A stretch of 64,000 nt of DNA from Mixta intestinalis (GCF_009914055.1 NZ_CP028271.1:2356001-2420000); one strand, 5' to 3'; numbered from the stretch's first letter, positions 53,611-63,419 are shown. Made by a program: numbers and translations. Notes: generated from the sequence alone by a model not told the origin.

Positions 53611-55311
53611 GTGCAATCCATATTCGATATGCTGCTGGCGGTGTTTGACCGCGCCGCCCTGATGCTGATTTGCCTCTTTTTCCTGACGCGTACGCGCCAC
53701 TTTCGCCAGCTGTTGCAAAAAGATGAGCATTCGCGCCAGGAGCTGATGGCAGTCACCGCTATCTTTTCGCTCTTTGCGCTGTTCAGCACCTGGTCGGCAG
53801 TAAACGTTGACGGTTCGCTGCTCAACGTGCGCATCATCGCCGTGATGTCCGGCGGCATTCTGTTCGGCCCCTGGGTTGGCATCGCCACCGGTATTATCGC
53901 CGGGCTGCATCGCTTTTTAATTGATATGCACGGCGTCTCCGCCGTCCCCTGTCTGATTACCAGTATTCTCGCCGGTATCGTTTCAGGCTGGATCAATGTA
54001 AAAGTAGCGAAAGAACAGCGCTGGCGGCTGGGAATACTTGGCGGCATGCTGTGCGAATCGCTGACCATGCTGCTGATTATTCTCTGGGCGCGCCCGGCCG
54101 CGCTGGGCATCGAAATTGTCTCGGAAATCGCAATTCCAATGATCCTCGGCGCGGTCAGCATCGGCCTGATTGTGCTGCTGGTGCAGAGCGTCGAAGGTGA
54201 GAAAGAGGCAATCGCCGCCCGCCATGCCAAGCTGGCGCTGGATATTGCCAACAAAACCCTGCCGCTGTTCCGTCAGGTCAACAGTGATTCGCTACGCAAA
54301 GTGTGTGAAATCATCCGTAACGACATTAACGCTGATGCGGTGGCGATCACGAATAAACATCAGATCCTCGCCTATGTCGGCTACGGTGAGCAGCTTTACC
54401 ACGACGGCGACGACGGCCTCAGCCCCACCACACAGCAGGCGCTCAACTACGGTAAAATCATTATTAAGAACAACGATGAGGCGTGGCGCTCGCGTGATAT
54501 CCACTCAATGATCGTGATTCCGCTATGGGAAAAAAGTGAGGTAACCGGCACGCTGAAAATCTACTATCGCCACGCGCACCGTATTACCTGGTCGCTGAAA
54601 GAGATGGCGGTGGGCCTGTCGCAGATTATCTCCACCCAGCTGGAAGTATCGCGTACCGAGCAGCTGCGCGAGATGGCAAATAAAGCGGAACTGCGCGCTC
54701 TGCAAAGCAAGATTAATCCTCACTTTCTGTTCAACGCACTGAACGCTATCTCCTCCTCGATTCGCCTGAATCCCGATACCGCCCGCCAGCTGATCATTAA
54801 TCTGTCGCGCTATCTGCGCTACAACCTGGAGCTGAATGACGATGAGCCGATCGATATTAAAAAAGAGCTGTATCAGGTGAAGGACTACATCGCTATCGAG
54901 CAGGCGCGCTTCGGCGATAAGCTGACGATGCTTTACCACATTGATGAAGAGATAAACTGTACGCTGCCCAGCCTGCTGATCCAGCCGCTGGTGGAAAACG
55001 CCATCGTTCACGGCATCCAGCCCTGCCGTGGCAAAGGCGTGGTGACGCTGTCGGTAGAGGATCACGGCGATCGGGTACGTATCGCGGTGCGCGATACCGG
55101 CAACGGCATCAGCGACGATGTGATCGCTCGCGTGGCGCGCAATGAAATGCCGGGCAATAAGATCGGTCTGCTGAATGTCCATCATCGCGTGAAGCTGCTG
55201 TATGGCGGCGGGCTACAGATTACCCAACTGCACCCGGGCACGGAAATCGCCTTTGATATCAGTAAAAACGGCGAAAAGCTGCCGGAAAAAACGCGGTCCC
55301 TGACGGCCTGA
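53611..55311 (+). CDS. ypdA: pyruvate-sensing histidine kinase YpdA
   Basis: This LytS-type sensor of 566 residues has a 5TM-5TMR_LYT membrane domain (about 1-200), a GAF domain (about 225-340) and a His_kinase domain, with the phosphorylated His in KINPHFLFNALNAISSS (about 378) and an ATPase domain with AVRDTGNGIS. It closely follows E. coli YpdA throughout. The GTG at 53611 gives the same N-terminus (QSIFDMLLAVFDRAALMLI); the longer upstream frame has no similarity. In E. coli it responds to extracellular pyruvate and activates YpdB, whose main target is yhjX. Confidence 0.95.
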   Translation: MQSIFDMLLAVFDRAALMLICLFFLTRTRHFRQLLQKDEHSRQELMAVTAIFSLFALFSTWSAVNVDGSLLNVRIIAVMSGGILFGPWVGIATGIIAGLHRFLIDMHGVSAVPCLITSILAGIVSGWINVKVAKEQRWRLGILGGMLCESLTMLLIILWARPAALGIEIVSEIAIPMILGAVSIGLIVLLVQSVEGEKEAIAARHAKLALDIANKTLPLFRQVNSDSLRKVCEIIRNDINADAVAITNKHQILAYVGYGEQLYHDGDDGLSPTTQQALNYGKIIIKNNDEAWRSRDIHSMIVIPLWEKSEVTGTLKIYYRHAHRITWSLKEMAVGLSQIISTQLEVSRTEQLREMANKAELRALQSKINPHFLFNALNAISSSIRLNPDTARQLIINLSRYLRYNLELNDDEPIDIKKELYQVKDYIAIEQARFGDKLTMLYHIDEEINCTLPSLLIQPLVENAIVHGIQPCRGKGVVTLSVEDHGDRVRIAVRDTGNGISDDVIARVARNEMPGNKIGLLNVHHRVKLLYGGGLQITQLHPGTEIAFDISKNGEKLPEKTRSLTA

Positions 55312-55324
55312 GCAGGAGAAGTAA

Positions 55325-56053
55325 GTGAAAGCGATTATTGTTGAAGATGAGTTTCTGGCGCAGCAGGAGCTGAGCTGGATCATTAAGCAGCACAGCGCCA
55401 TTGAGATTGTCGCCTGCTTTGACGACGGCCTCGACGTGCTGAAATTCCTCCAGCACAGCGAAGTAGACGTGATTTTCCTGGATATTAATATCCCCTCGCT
55501 GGACGGCGTATTGCTGGCACAAAACATCAGTAAGTTCGCCAGTAAGCCGCAGATTGTCTTTATTACCGCGTGGAAAGAGCATGCGGTAGAGGCATTCGAG
55601 CTGGAGGCTTTTGACTATATCCTCAAGCCTTACCATGAATCGCGTATCGTTACCATGCTGAACAAGCTGGAGGCGCACTGGCAACAGCAGCATCAGCAGG
55701 CGGTACAGACGCTGCGCCCGGCGGTACAGACCGTGAATCTGATCAAGGATGAGCGGATTATCGTGACCGATATTAACGATATTTACTATGTGGAAGCGCA
55801 CGAGAAGCTGACGTTTGTTTATACGCGGCGGGAAGAGTATGTGATGTCGATGGCAATCACGGAATTTTGCAGTCGGCTGCCGGAGAACCAGTTTTTCCGC
55901 TGCCACCGCTCGTTCTGCGTCAATCTCAATAAAATCCGCGAAATCGAGCCCTGGTTTAACAACACCTATTTACTGCGGCTGCGTGACCTGGATTTTCAGG
56001 TCCCGGTGAGCCGCAGCAAAGTGAAGACCTTTCGCCAGCTGATGCACCTGTGA
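55325..56053 (+). CDS. ypdB: LytTR response regulator YpdB
   Basis: This 242-residue regulator has a receiver domain (acidic EDE at 7-9, phosphorylated Asp in VIFLDINIPSLDG, conserved Lys in DYILKPY) and a C-terminal LytTR DNA-binding domain (about 140-240, with FFRCHRSFCVNLNKI). The start is GTG with GCAGGAGAAGTAA upstream, 13 bases after ypdA. Its expected binding repeats lie before yhjX at 39570-39621. Confidence 0.95.
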   Translation: MKAIIVEDEFLAQQELSWIIKQHSAIEIVACFDDGLDVLKFLQHSEVDVIFLDINIPSLDGVLLAQNISKFASKPQIVFITAWKEHAVEAFELEAFDYILKPYHESRIVTMLNKLEAHWQQQHQQAVQTLRPAVQTVNLIKDERIIVTDINDIYYVEAHEKLTFVYTRREEYVMSMAITEFCSRLPENQFFRCHRSFCVNLNKIREIEPWFNNTYLLRLRDLDFQVPVSRSKVKTFRQLMHL

Positions 56054-56083
56054 CGGTAGCGGGCCACAGCTGCCCGCCAGCGT

Positions 56084-57049
56084 TTACAGCACGCGCCCCA
56101 GCGTCTGACGCAGATGCGCGCCCGCGCCCAGCAGCCCCGGCTGATCGTGGGTGATCATATAGACCGGGATGGCATGTACATAGTCGCGGAAGCGGCCTTT
56201 ATCTTCAAAGGCGGCGCGGAAGCCGGAAGCTTTAAAAAACTCCAGGAAGCGCGGCACGATACCGCCAGCAATATAGACGCCGCCGAAAGTGCCAAGGTTA
56301 AGCGCCAGGTTGCCACCGAAGCGCCCCATCAGCACGCAGAACAGCGACAGCGCACGGCGGCAGTCGGTGCAGCTATCGGCCAGCGCCCGCTCCGAGACAT
56401 CTTTCGGCTTCAGGTTTTCCGGCACGCGATTATCCGCTTTGACAATAGCGCGATAGAGATTAACCAGGCCAGAACCTGACAGCACGCGCTCGGCGGAGAC
56501 ATGGCCCAGCTCTTCACGCAGCACCTGCAAAATCATATCCTCTTCAACGCTGTTCGACGCGAGATCGACATGCCCGCCTTCGCCCGGCAGGCTCACCCAG
56601 CGGCGATCGACATGCACCAGATGCGCCACGCCCAGCCCGGTACCCGCGCCGTAAACGGCAATCGGCTTATCTTTTACCGCTGCGCCGCCGCCAAACTGCA
56701 ATACGTCGTTTTCCGTCAGCATCGGGATCGCCATCGATACCGCAGTGAAGTCATTAATGATCTCCAGGTGATCGAAACCGAGGCTGGTTTTCAGCGCCTG
56801 GGTCGAGAACGCCCAGTCGTGGTTGGTCATCTCAACCCAGTCTTCAGTAATTGGGCAGGCGATAGCGATGCAGCCATCCTTCACTTCCAGCGCCTGAGCC
56901 TGCAAAAACAGACGGATCACCGCCTCCAGGCTGGGATGCTCCGAGGTGGAATAGGTGGTGACCTGAGAAATCAGGCCGGTCTCAACTTCGCACAGCGCCA
57001 GGCGCGCGTTGGTTCCACCAACGTCGCCCACCAAAGCGTATTTCGTCAT
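56084..57049 (-). CDS. glk: glucokinase
   Basis: This enzyme phosphorylates glucose with ATP. The 321-residue protein has the phosphate-binding start LVGDVGGTNARLALCE, the sugar-binding INDFTAVSMAIP (about 99-110), GAGTGLGVAHLV, and the typical GEGGHVDLAS. Its length matches E. coli Glk. It is convergent with ypdB. Confidence 0.96.
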   Translation of the reverse strand: MTKYALVGDVGGTNARLALCEVETGLISQVTTYSTSEHPSLEAVIRLFLQAQALEVKDGCIAIACPITEDWVEMTNHDWAFSTQALKTSLGFDHLEIINDFTAVSMAIPMLTENDVLQFGGGAAVKDKPIAVYGAGTGLGVAHLVHVDRRWVSLPGEGGHVDLASNSVEEDMILQVLREELGHVSAERVLSGSGLVNLYRAIVKADNRVPENLKPKDVSERALADSCTDCRRALSLFCVLMGRFGGNLALNLGTFGGVYIAGGIVPRFLEFFKASGFRAAFEDKGRFRDYVHAIPVYMITHDQPGLLGAGAHLRQTLGRVL

Positions 57050-57113
57050 TATTCTGCTGCTCCGCTTAAAGTAATTCTTTACGGGACACTATAAAATTCC
57101 CCTGGTAAAACAA

Positions 57114-57143
57114 CAACGCCCACCGCAAGGAAAGGTGGGCGTT
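57114..57143. terminator. bidirectional terminator after ipdC
   Basis: AACGCCCACC, loop GCAAGGAAAA, GGTGGGCGTT with T-rich flanks on both strands. It should end the ipdC transcript before glk. Confidence 0.85.
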
Positions 57144-57209
57144 TTGTCAAATCGCCCGCTACCATAACCGTGAACGCGGACGCTGAACAGCACCAACTTT
57201 CTGAAATCG

Positions 57210-58862
57210 CTATGCGGAATTGCGCTGGTTTAGCGAAGCGGAAACCTGTTGCAGCAGCGGCGGTAAATCAAGCCGCGGCAGCACCACTTCCACCAGCGAC
57301 AGACGCGGCGCGTCGGCGATGAGCTTCATGACTTCAGTGAGCTGAACCGGCTCAACCACGCGCCAGCTCTGCGCCGGACACGATTCGCTCAGCGCCTGCG
57401 GTATCTGCGTCCAGTTCCAGGCGGCGATATCGTTATAGCGCTGATCGGCACCGTTGATAGCGCGCTCTACGGTATAACCTTCATTGTTCAGCAGGAAAAT
57501 CAGCGGCTTCAGATTGTCGCGCATCATCGAACTGAGTTCCTGCACCGTTAGCTGCGCCGAGCCGTCACCAATCAGCAAAATGACCCGCCGTTCAGGCTGC
57601 GCCGTCTGCGCGCCGAAGGCCGCCGGCAAAGTATAGCCGATAGATCCCCACAGCGGCTGCGTCACCAGCTGCGCACCGGCAGGCAGACGCAGCGCCGCCG
57701 CGCCAAAGGCGGCGGTGCCCTGCTCCGCCAGTATCAGATCGCCTGGCCGCAAGAAATCCTGCATCGCCTGCCAGAAGGCATTTTGCGTCATAACGGGGCG
57801 ATCGTCCTGTGCCAACGGCGCGGGCGAGCAGACAGGCTGCGGCCAGCGAGCGGCATAACGTTCACACAGCTGGCGCAACGCGGTAACCGCCGCGTCCATC
57901 GGCAGCGGGGAGAAATGCTCGCCCGCCACCGTCGCGCTAAACGGCTGTACATCTATATTTCTGGCAGGCGCAATGCGCTGGGTAAAGCCAACGGTAATGG
58001 TATCGGTAAAGCGCACTCCAACGGTGATAATCGCCTCCGCCTGCTCAATCGCCCGACGCGCTTCTTCCGCGCAGCCTTCGCCCGCATAGGTGCCGACAAA
58101 CCCCGGCTGCTGCTCATTCAGTATGCCTTTCCCCATCAGCAGCGTGGCGTGCGGCAGCGGCACCGCCTCCAGCCAGTGCGCCAGCTGCTGCGTTACGTCA
58201 AAACGATCGGCGAGAAAATCTGCCAGCAGCGAAACGCTGCCCGCCTGCGCCAGTAACTTATCCGCCGCGGCACGAAAGGCATTCAGCACCTGCGTATCGG
58301 CGACGTTGCGCGGCAACAGCGGCTGCGCGGGTGCATCAACGGCAGCGCCCACCACATCCACCGGCAACAGCAGATAGCCGGGACGCCGCTGCTTTAATGC
58401 TTCGCCAATAACCCGATCGATCTCAGCGCAGGCGTTCTCAGCGTTCAGCACCGCCTGCGCTACAGTTACTTCACGCTGCATACGGAGAAAATGGCTGAAA
58501 TCGCCGTCGCCTAACGAGTGGTGAATAAGATCGCCGCGTCGCTGGGCGGCCAGTGAAGGCGCGCCGACGATATGAATAACCGGCAGATATTCCGCATAAC
58601 TGCCCGCCGTACCGTTGATGGCACTCAGCTCGCCAACGCCGAAGGTGGTCAACAGCGCCGCCGCGCCGCGGCTGCGGGCGTAGCCATCCGCCGCGTAAGC
58701 GGCATTCAGCTCGTTGGCACAGCCTACCCAGGCCAGACGGGGATGAGCGATGACCCGGTCAAGAAACGTCAGGTTAAAATCGCCCGGCACGCCAAACAGA
58801 TGATTGATACCGATTTCATTCAGGCGCTGTAGCAGATAATCACTTACGGTGAAGGCAGACAT
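57210..58862 (-). CDS. ipdC: indole-3-pyruvate decarboxylase
   Basis: This thiamine-diphosphate enzyme converts indole-3-pyruvate to indole-3-acetaldehyde, a step of the plant hormone auxin route, and may accept phenylpyruvate. The 550-residue product has the catalytic Glu in CANELNAAYAADGYARSRG (about 51), the HH pair in DLIHHSLGDGDF (about 114-115), and the diphosphate motif GDGSAQLTVQELSSM...NNEGYTVE. The ATG at 58862 has AAGGAG upstream. Its place next to glk is typical of Pantoea-like genomes. Confidence 0.93.
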   Translation of the reverse strand: MSAFTVSDYLLQRLNEIGINHLFGVPGDFNLTFLDRVIAHPRLAWVGCANELNAAYAADGYARSRGAAALLTTFGVGELSAINGTAGSYAEYLPVIHIVGAPSLAAQRRGDLIHHSLGDGDFSHFLRMQREVTVAQAVLNAENACAEIDRVIGEALKQRRPGYLLLPVDVVGAAVDAPAQPLLPRNVADTQVLNAFRAAADKLLAQAGSVSLLADFLADRFDVTQQLAHWLEAVPLPHATLLMGKGILNEQQPGFVGTYAGEGCAEEARRAIEQAEAIITVGVRFTDTITVGFTQRIAPARNIDVQPFSATVAGEHFSPLPMDAAVTALRQLCERYAARWPQPVCSPAPLAQDDRPVMTQNAFWQAMQDFLRPGDLILAEQGTAAFGAAALRLPAGAQLVTQPLWGSIGYTLPAAFGAQTAQPERRVILLIGDGSAQLTVQELSSMMRDNLKPLIFLLNNEGYTVERAINGADQRYNDIAAWNWTQIPQALSESCPAQSWRVVEPVQLTEVMKLIADAPRLSLVEVVLPRLDLPPLLQQVSASLNQRNSA

Positions 58863-59015
58863 AGCAGACTCCTTGCGCAATCAGGTCATTTCAGTATCGA
58901 ATATTCTGTCGTCACGTCGACATACGATATTGTTATCCACCTTACCGCCGTGGCAACCGGGCGTTACGCTTAAAGAAATTTCTGTAATTGCGAGCTACCG
59001 CGCGCTTTTCATTAA

Positions 59016-59031
59016 GTGTAAACGTATACAC
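59016..59031. promoter_or_regulatory. GalR/LacI-type operator-like palindrome
   Basis: GTGTAAACGTATACAC differs by one base from the GalR/GalS consensus GTGTAANCGNTTACAC. It lies 49 bases before the aldo-keto reductase start, in the ipdC divergent region. Which LacI-family protein reads it is unknown. Confidence 0.55.
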
Positions 59032-59079
59032 TGCTAAGCTGCTTACGCCTCTTTTCTCCACTTCTTTCAGGGAACTGCT

Positions 59080-60069
59080 ATGCATTATCAACCGGACACC
59101 GCCCGCTATCGGCAGATGGAGTATCGTCGCTCAGGCCGCAGCGGCCTTAAGCTGCCTGCCGTTTCACTTGGTCTGTGGCATAACTTCGGCGACAGCACTC
59201 GCGTCGATAACAGCCGTGAGCTGTTGCGCCATGCCTTCGATCGCGGCATCACCCATTTTGACCTGGCGAACAACTACGGCCCGCCGCCAGGATCGGCTGA
59301 AGAGAATTTTGGCAGGATCCTGCGCGAGGATTTTCGCTCCTATCGTGATGAACTGATTATCTCGACCAAAGCGGGCTACACCATGTGGGACGGCCCCTAC
59401 GGTGACTGGGGATCGCGTAAATATCTTATCTCCAGCCTCGATCAGAGCCTGAAGCGTATGGGGCTGGAATATGTGGATATTTTCTATCACCATCGTCCGG
59501 ACCCGGAAACGCCGCTGGAAGAAACCATGATGGCGCTCGATCAGGTGGTGCGTCAGGGGAAAGCGCTGTATGCCGCTATTTCCAACTACCCCGCAGAGCT
59601 TGCGGCGCAGGCGATTGAGATTCTGCGTCAGCTGGGCACGCCCTGCCTGATTCACCAGCCAAAGTATTCGCTGTTTGAGCGCCAGCCGGAAGAAGGGTTG
59701 CTGGAAGTATTGCAACATAACGGGGTTGGCTGTATCGCCTTTTCTCCGCTGGCCGGAGGCGTACTGACCGATCGCTATCTGCATGGCGTACCGGAAGATT
59801 CACGCGCTGCCAGCGGCAGCCGCTTCCTGAACGTCGATCAGCTGACGCCGGAGAAAATGGCGAAAGTGCAGCAGTTAAACGCTATCGCTCAGCGTCGCGG
59901 TCAGAAACTGGCGCAGATGGCGCTGGCATGGGTGCTGCGCCAGCCCGCCATGACCAGCGTGCTGATCGGGGCCAGCAAAACCAGTCAGATTGATGACGCG
60001 GTAGAAATGCTTCAGCAAAGCCCGCTTAGCGCGCAGGAACTACAGGAGATCGACGCGCTGCTAAGCTAA
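59080..60069 (+). CDS. aldo-keto reductase, L-glyceraldehyde-3-phosphate reductase type (YghZ)
   Basis: This 329-residue NADPH-dependent reductase of the YghZ/AKR14 kind is recognised from LSLGLWHNFG-like SLGLWHNFGD, THFDLANNYGPPPGSAEENF (catalytic Asp and Tyr), STKAGY (catalytic Lys), IFYHHRPD (His in place) and VLIGASKTSQI. E. coli YghZ is somewhat longer at the C-terminus. Its likely role is detoxifying reactive aldehydes; the neighbour IpdC makes an aldehyde, but a link is speculative. Confidence 0.87.
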   Translation: MHYQPDTARYRQMEYRRSGRSGLKLPAVSLGLWHNFGDSTRVDNSRELLRHAFDRGITHFDLANNYGPPPGSAEENFGRILREDFRSYRDELIISTKAGYTMWDGPYGDWGSRKYLISSLDQSLKRMGLEYVDIFYHHRPDPETPLEETMMALDQVVRQGKALYAAISNYPAELAAQAIEILRQLGTPCLIHQPKYSLFERQPEEGLLEVLQHNGVGCIAFSPLAGGVLTDRYLHGVPEDSRAASGSRFLNVDQLTPEKMAKVQQLNAIAQRRGQKLAQMALAWVLRQPAMTSVLIGASKTSQIDDAVEMLQQSPLSAQELQEIDALLS

Positions 60070-60222
60070 TTTCCCTCCCCCTTTCTGGCTGCCTGTGTGC
60101 AGCCAGAAAATTCCCAATCCAGATTATCCTTATCTTTTTCAGATAGCGGTGGCTGCTATTTGTGCGCGTTATTTATATGCTGGTACTACGGTGCTGCTGT
60201 TTGCGCACTGATAAGGAGAAAT

Positions 60223-60576
60223 ATGAAACGCGCCATTATTATTGCCGCTTTGCTGGCATGTTTGTCCCCTTTCACAATACACACAGCACGTGCCGACGGC
60301 GCTACGCTTACTCTGCTTCCTGGCGTTACCCTACAGCTGGGCGATCGCGATCGTCACGGACAATATTGGGACGGCGGCCGCTGGCGCGATGGGCGCTGGT
60401 GGCGTGACCGCTATGAATGGCAGCAGGGACGCTGGTGGCGTCATGAGGAGTGGCGACGTCAGCGGGAGTGGCGGCATCGCGAATGGCGGCGGGAGCGGGA
60501 GTGGCGGCACCATGAGCGCGCCCGCGAGCACCATCACCGCCAGTGGGAAAAACATCACCGTCATCATCACGATTAA
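60223..60576 (+). CDS. ypeC: periplasmic DUF2502 protein YpeC
   Basis: This 117-residue exported protein has a signal peptide (cleavage after about ARA at 24), then LTLLPGVTLQLGDRDRHGQY, which matches E. coli YpeC ([20 protein letters not shown]), and a tail extremely rich in Trp, Arg and His (REWRHREWRREREWRHHER). It sits next to mntH as in E. coli. The ATG at 60223 has AAGGAG; the longer frame from 60097 is not supported. Function unknown. Confidence 0.85.
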   Translation: MKRAIIIAALLACLSPFTIHTARADGATLTLLPGVTLQLGDRDRHGQYWDGGRWRDGRWWRDRYEWQQGRWWRHEEWRRQREWRHREWRREREWRHHERAREHHHRQWEKHHRHHHD

Positions 60577-60578
60577 TC

Positions 60579-60600
60579 CGGTGCCGCCTGTGCGGCACCG
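60579..60600. terminator. terminator between ypeC and mntH
   Basis: CGGTGCCGC, loop CTGT, GCGGCACCG, then TTCTTT on the plus strand, between convergent genes. Confidence 0.8.
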
Positions 60601-60605
60601 TTCTT

Positions 60606-61850
60606 TCAGCCGAGGCCCAGCGCCTCGCCTGCCAGCAGATAGATATTTAACGCCACTACCAGCCCGACAATCAGCCAGCCTACGCCCTGCATGATACGCG
60701 AGTTAGTCATATCGCCCATCAACTCTTGCTTGCCGGTAAATACCAGCAGCGGGATTAGCGCCAGCGCAATACCAAAACTTAGCAGCACCTGACTCATCAC
60801 CAGAATGCGCGTCGGGTCCCATCCCGCCATAATCACAATAAAAGAAGGCAGCATGGTAATAGCACGACGCAGCCAGAGCGGAATATGGAAATGAATAAAG
60901 CCCTGCATCACCACCTGGCCCGCCAGCGTACCGACTACCGTTGAGGAGAGGCCCGCTGCTACCAGACTCAGCCCAAAGACCAGCGCGGCGGCATCGCTTA
61001 GCAGCGGCTTCAGCGTCAGATAGGCCTGATCGAGATCCGCCACCCCGGAGTGCCCGTTAAAGTGGAAGGCCGCCGCCGCCGTCGCCATCATCGCCAGGTT
61101 AACGAATCCGGCGATAGTCATGGCAATCGCTACGTCCAGCTTGGTGGAGGAATAGCGCTCGCCACGTGAGCTGCCGCGCCCGCCGTTTTGCGTCAGCGAG
61201 GAGTGCAGATAGATAACGTGCGGCATAATGGTCGCGCCCAGCACGCCCGCCGCGAGGAAGACCGCGTCTGCGGTTGGCAATGAGGGCAGCGCCATCCCCT
61301 GCACCAGCTCGCTCATCTTCGGCTGCGAAAAGAACAGCTCAACGATATAGGCAGCGGCCACAAACAGCAGCAGCCCGCCAATCACCAGCTCCAGCGGTTT
61401 CTGCCCGCGGTTTTGCAGCATCAGTATCAGAAAGGTCGCAATACCGGTCAGTACCGCGCCCTGTAACAGTGAGATGCCAAACAGCATTTTGAAACCGAGC
61501 GCGGCACCAATAAACTCCGCCAAATCGGTAGCCATGGCGATAATTTCCGCCTGTACCCAGTAAAACCATACCGCCGGGCGCGGGAAGCGATCGCGTATAT
61601 GTTCTGCGAGGTTTTTCCCGGTAGCGATGCCCAGCTTGGCGGACATCAGCTGGATCACCATCGCCATAATATTGGCCCATACCACCACCCACAGCAGCTT
61701 ATAGCCGTAGGAAGCGCCAGCCTGAATATTGGTGGCGAAGTTTCCAGGATCGATATAGCCAATTGCCGCGATAAAAGCCGGCCCCAGCAGTGCCAGCTTG
61801 ATTTTGCGGGCTCCGCGTGCTGCTCGTTCCGCGGTGCGGCCTTCTAACAT
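60606..61850 (-). CDS. mntH: Mn(II)/H+ symporter MntH (Nramp family)
   Basis: This imports manganese (and iron) with protons across the inner membrane. The 414-residue protein has 11 helices and the Nramp metal-site motifs: IDPGNFATNIQAG in helix 1 and GATIMPHVIYLHSSL in helix 6. AGGATAA precedes the ATG. Two MntR-like palindromes lie about 90-125 bases upstream. Confidence 0.95.
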   Translation of the reverse strand: MLEGRTAERAARGARKIKLALLGPAFIAAIGYIDPGNFATNIQAGASYGYKLLWVVVWANIMAMVIQLMSAKLGIATGKNLAEHIRDRFPRPAVWFYWVQAEIIAMATDLAEFIGAALGFKMLFGISLLQGAVLTGIATFLILMLQNRGQKPLELVIGGLLLFVAAAYIVELFFSQPKMSELVQGMALPSLPTADAVFLAAGVLGATIMPHVIYLHSSLTQNGGRGSSRGERYSSTKLDVAIAMTIAGFVNLAMMATAAAAFHFNGHSGVADLDQAYLTLKPLLSDAAALVFGLSLVAAGLSSTVVGTLAGQVVMQGFIHFHIPLWLRRAITMLPSFIVIMAGWDPTRILVMSQVLLSFGIALALIPLLVFTGKQELMGDMTNSRIMQGVGWLIVGLVVALNIYLLAGEALGLG

Positions 61851-61937
61851 AGTTATTATCCTGTCTGAAAGTCATGTCACCTCTACAGAGTAAAGGGACT
61901 GGAGCCAAGGTAAAATTTGGTTATCGTTATCGCTGTG

Positions 61938-61975
61938 ATAGCTCGCGCTATAAAGTATAGCAATGGCTATACTTT
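61938..61975. promoter_or_regulatory. two tandem MntR-like palindromes upstream of mntH
   Basis: ATAGC-TCGC-GCTAT (61938-61951) and AAAGTATAGC-AATG-GCTATACTTT (61952-61975) share ATAGC-N4-GCTAT, the core of the E. coli MntR box, with centres 19 bases apart. The rest of the mntH-nupC gap (to 62210) holds the nupC promoter; I see no clear CRP or CytR site. Confidence 0.75.
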
Positions 61976-62210
61976 TATTTACAATAGCGGAGTGTTCAAA
62001 ATTCAGCAACCCATTAACTCTATGTCATGCATGGAATGTTAACAATAAATATGTGGGTTTTTTAATCAGTGTTACAGTTGTGATCGGTAAGACCTTTCTG
62101 GTGAGTACGGCGACAAGTAATTGTTATATTGTGGACTTGATCTCGTTTTTACGCTCGCTGTTACATAGAATACGCAGCGAAATATAACCTGCCTCAAAAT
62201 CGGAGCATAC

Positions 62211-63401
62211 ATGTCCCACATTTTGCATTTTGTTCTGGCGCTGGTTGTGGTTGCCTTGCTGGCATTGCTGGTGAGCCGCGATCGCAAACGCATCCGCGTC
62301 CGTTTTATTATACAGCTGTTAGTGATTGAGGTTCTGCTTGCCTGGTTTTTCCTCAACTCTGAAGCTGGCCTGGGATTCGTAAAAGGCTTTGCTGGCCTGT
62401 TTGACTACCTGTTGAAATACGCAGCTGAAGGGACCAACTTCGTATTCGGCGGTATGAGTGATAAAGGTATGGCGTTCTTCTTCCTTAACGTCCTCTGCCC
62501 GATTGTGTTTATCTCCGCTCTGATTGGTATTTTGCAGCATCTGCGTATTCTGCCGATCGTTATCCGCGCTATCGGCACCGTGCTGTCAAAAATTAACGGC
62601 ATGGGTAAACTGGAATCATTTAACGCGGTCAGTTCACTGATTCTGGGACAGTCAGAAAACTTTATCGCTTATAAAGATATCCTTGGCAAGATGTCGCAGC
62701 GCCGCATGTACACCATGGCCGCTACCGCGATGTCCACCGTTTCCATGTCGATCGTCGGTGCCTATATGACGATGCTGCAACCAAAATATGTGGTTGCCGC
62801 GCTGGTATTGAATATGTTCAGTACCTTTATCGTGCTGTCGCTGATCAACCCCTACAGCGTGGAAAATGAAGAAGATCTACAGCTTAACGATCTGCATAAA
62901 GATCAGAGCTTCTTTGAAATGCTGGGTGAATATATTCTGGCTGGTTTCCGCGTAGCGATTATCGTCGCGGCGATGCTGATCGGCTTTATCGCCCTGATTA
63001 GCTGCATCAACGCGCTGTTTGACGCCATCTTCGGCATCAGCTTCCAGGGCGTACTTGGCTATATCTTCTTCCCGTTCGCCTGGGTTATGGGCGTACCGGC
63101 AAACGAAGCGTTGCAGGTAGGCGGTATTATGGCTACCAAGCTGGTTTCCAACGAATTTGTAGCGATGATGGAGCTACAAAAAATTGCCACTCAACTTTCA
63201 CCGCGCGGCGAAGGCATCCTTTCCGTGTTCCTGGTCTCCTTTGCTAACTTCTCTTCTATCGGCATCGTGGCCGGTGCGATTAAAGGTCTGCATGAGGAAC
63301 AGGGCAACGTGGTTTCGCGCTTCGGCCTGAAGCTGCTTTACGGTTCTACGCTGGTGAGCGTGCTTTCAGCCTCTATCGCAGGGCTGGTATTAGGTGGTTG
63401 A
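62211..63401 (+). CDS. nupC: concentrative nucleoside transporter NupC
   Basis: This proton-coupled nucleoside importer of 396 residues closely follows E. coli NupC (AEGTNFVFGGMSDKGMAFFF, NGMGKLESFNAVSSLILGQS, and LVSNEFVAMMELQKIATQL in the substrate region). GGAG precedes the ATG by six bases. A strong terminator follows. Confidence 0.96.
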   Translation: MSHILHFVLALVVVALLALLVSRDRKRIRVRFIIQLLVIEVLLAWFFLNSEAGLGFVKGFAGLFDYLLKYAAEGTNFVFGGMSDKGMAFFFLNVLCPIVFISALIGILQHLRILPIVIRAIGTVLSKINGMGKLESFNAVSSLILGQSENFIAYKDILGKMSQRRMYTMAATAMSTVSMSIVGAYMTMLQPKYVVAALVLNMFSTFIVLSLINPYSVENEEDLQLNDLHKDQSFFEMLGEYILAGFRVAIIVAAMLIGFIALISCINALFDAIFGISFQGVLGYIFFPFAWVMGVPANEALQVGGIMATKLVSNEFVAMMELQKIATQLSPRGEGILSVFLVSFANFSSIGIVAGAIKGLHEEQGNVVSRFGLKLLYGSTLVSVLSASIAGLVLGG

Positions 63402-63419
63402 TTCCCCCAGCCTATACAG

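Noticed and set aside
60326..60598. Long antisense frames over ypeC
   Set aside because: They are produced by the repetitive Arg/Trp/His codons of ypeC and have no start signals.
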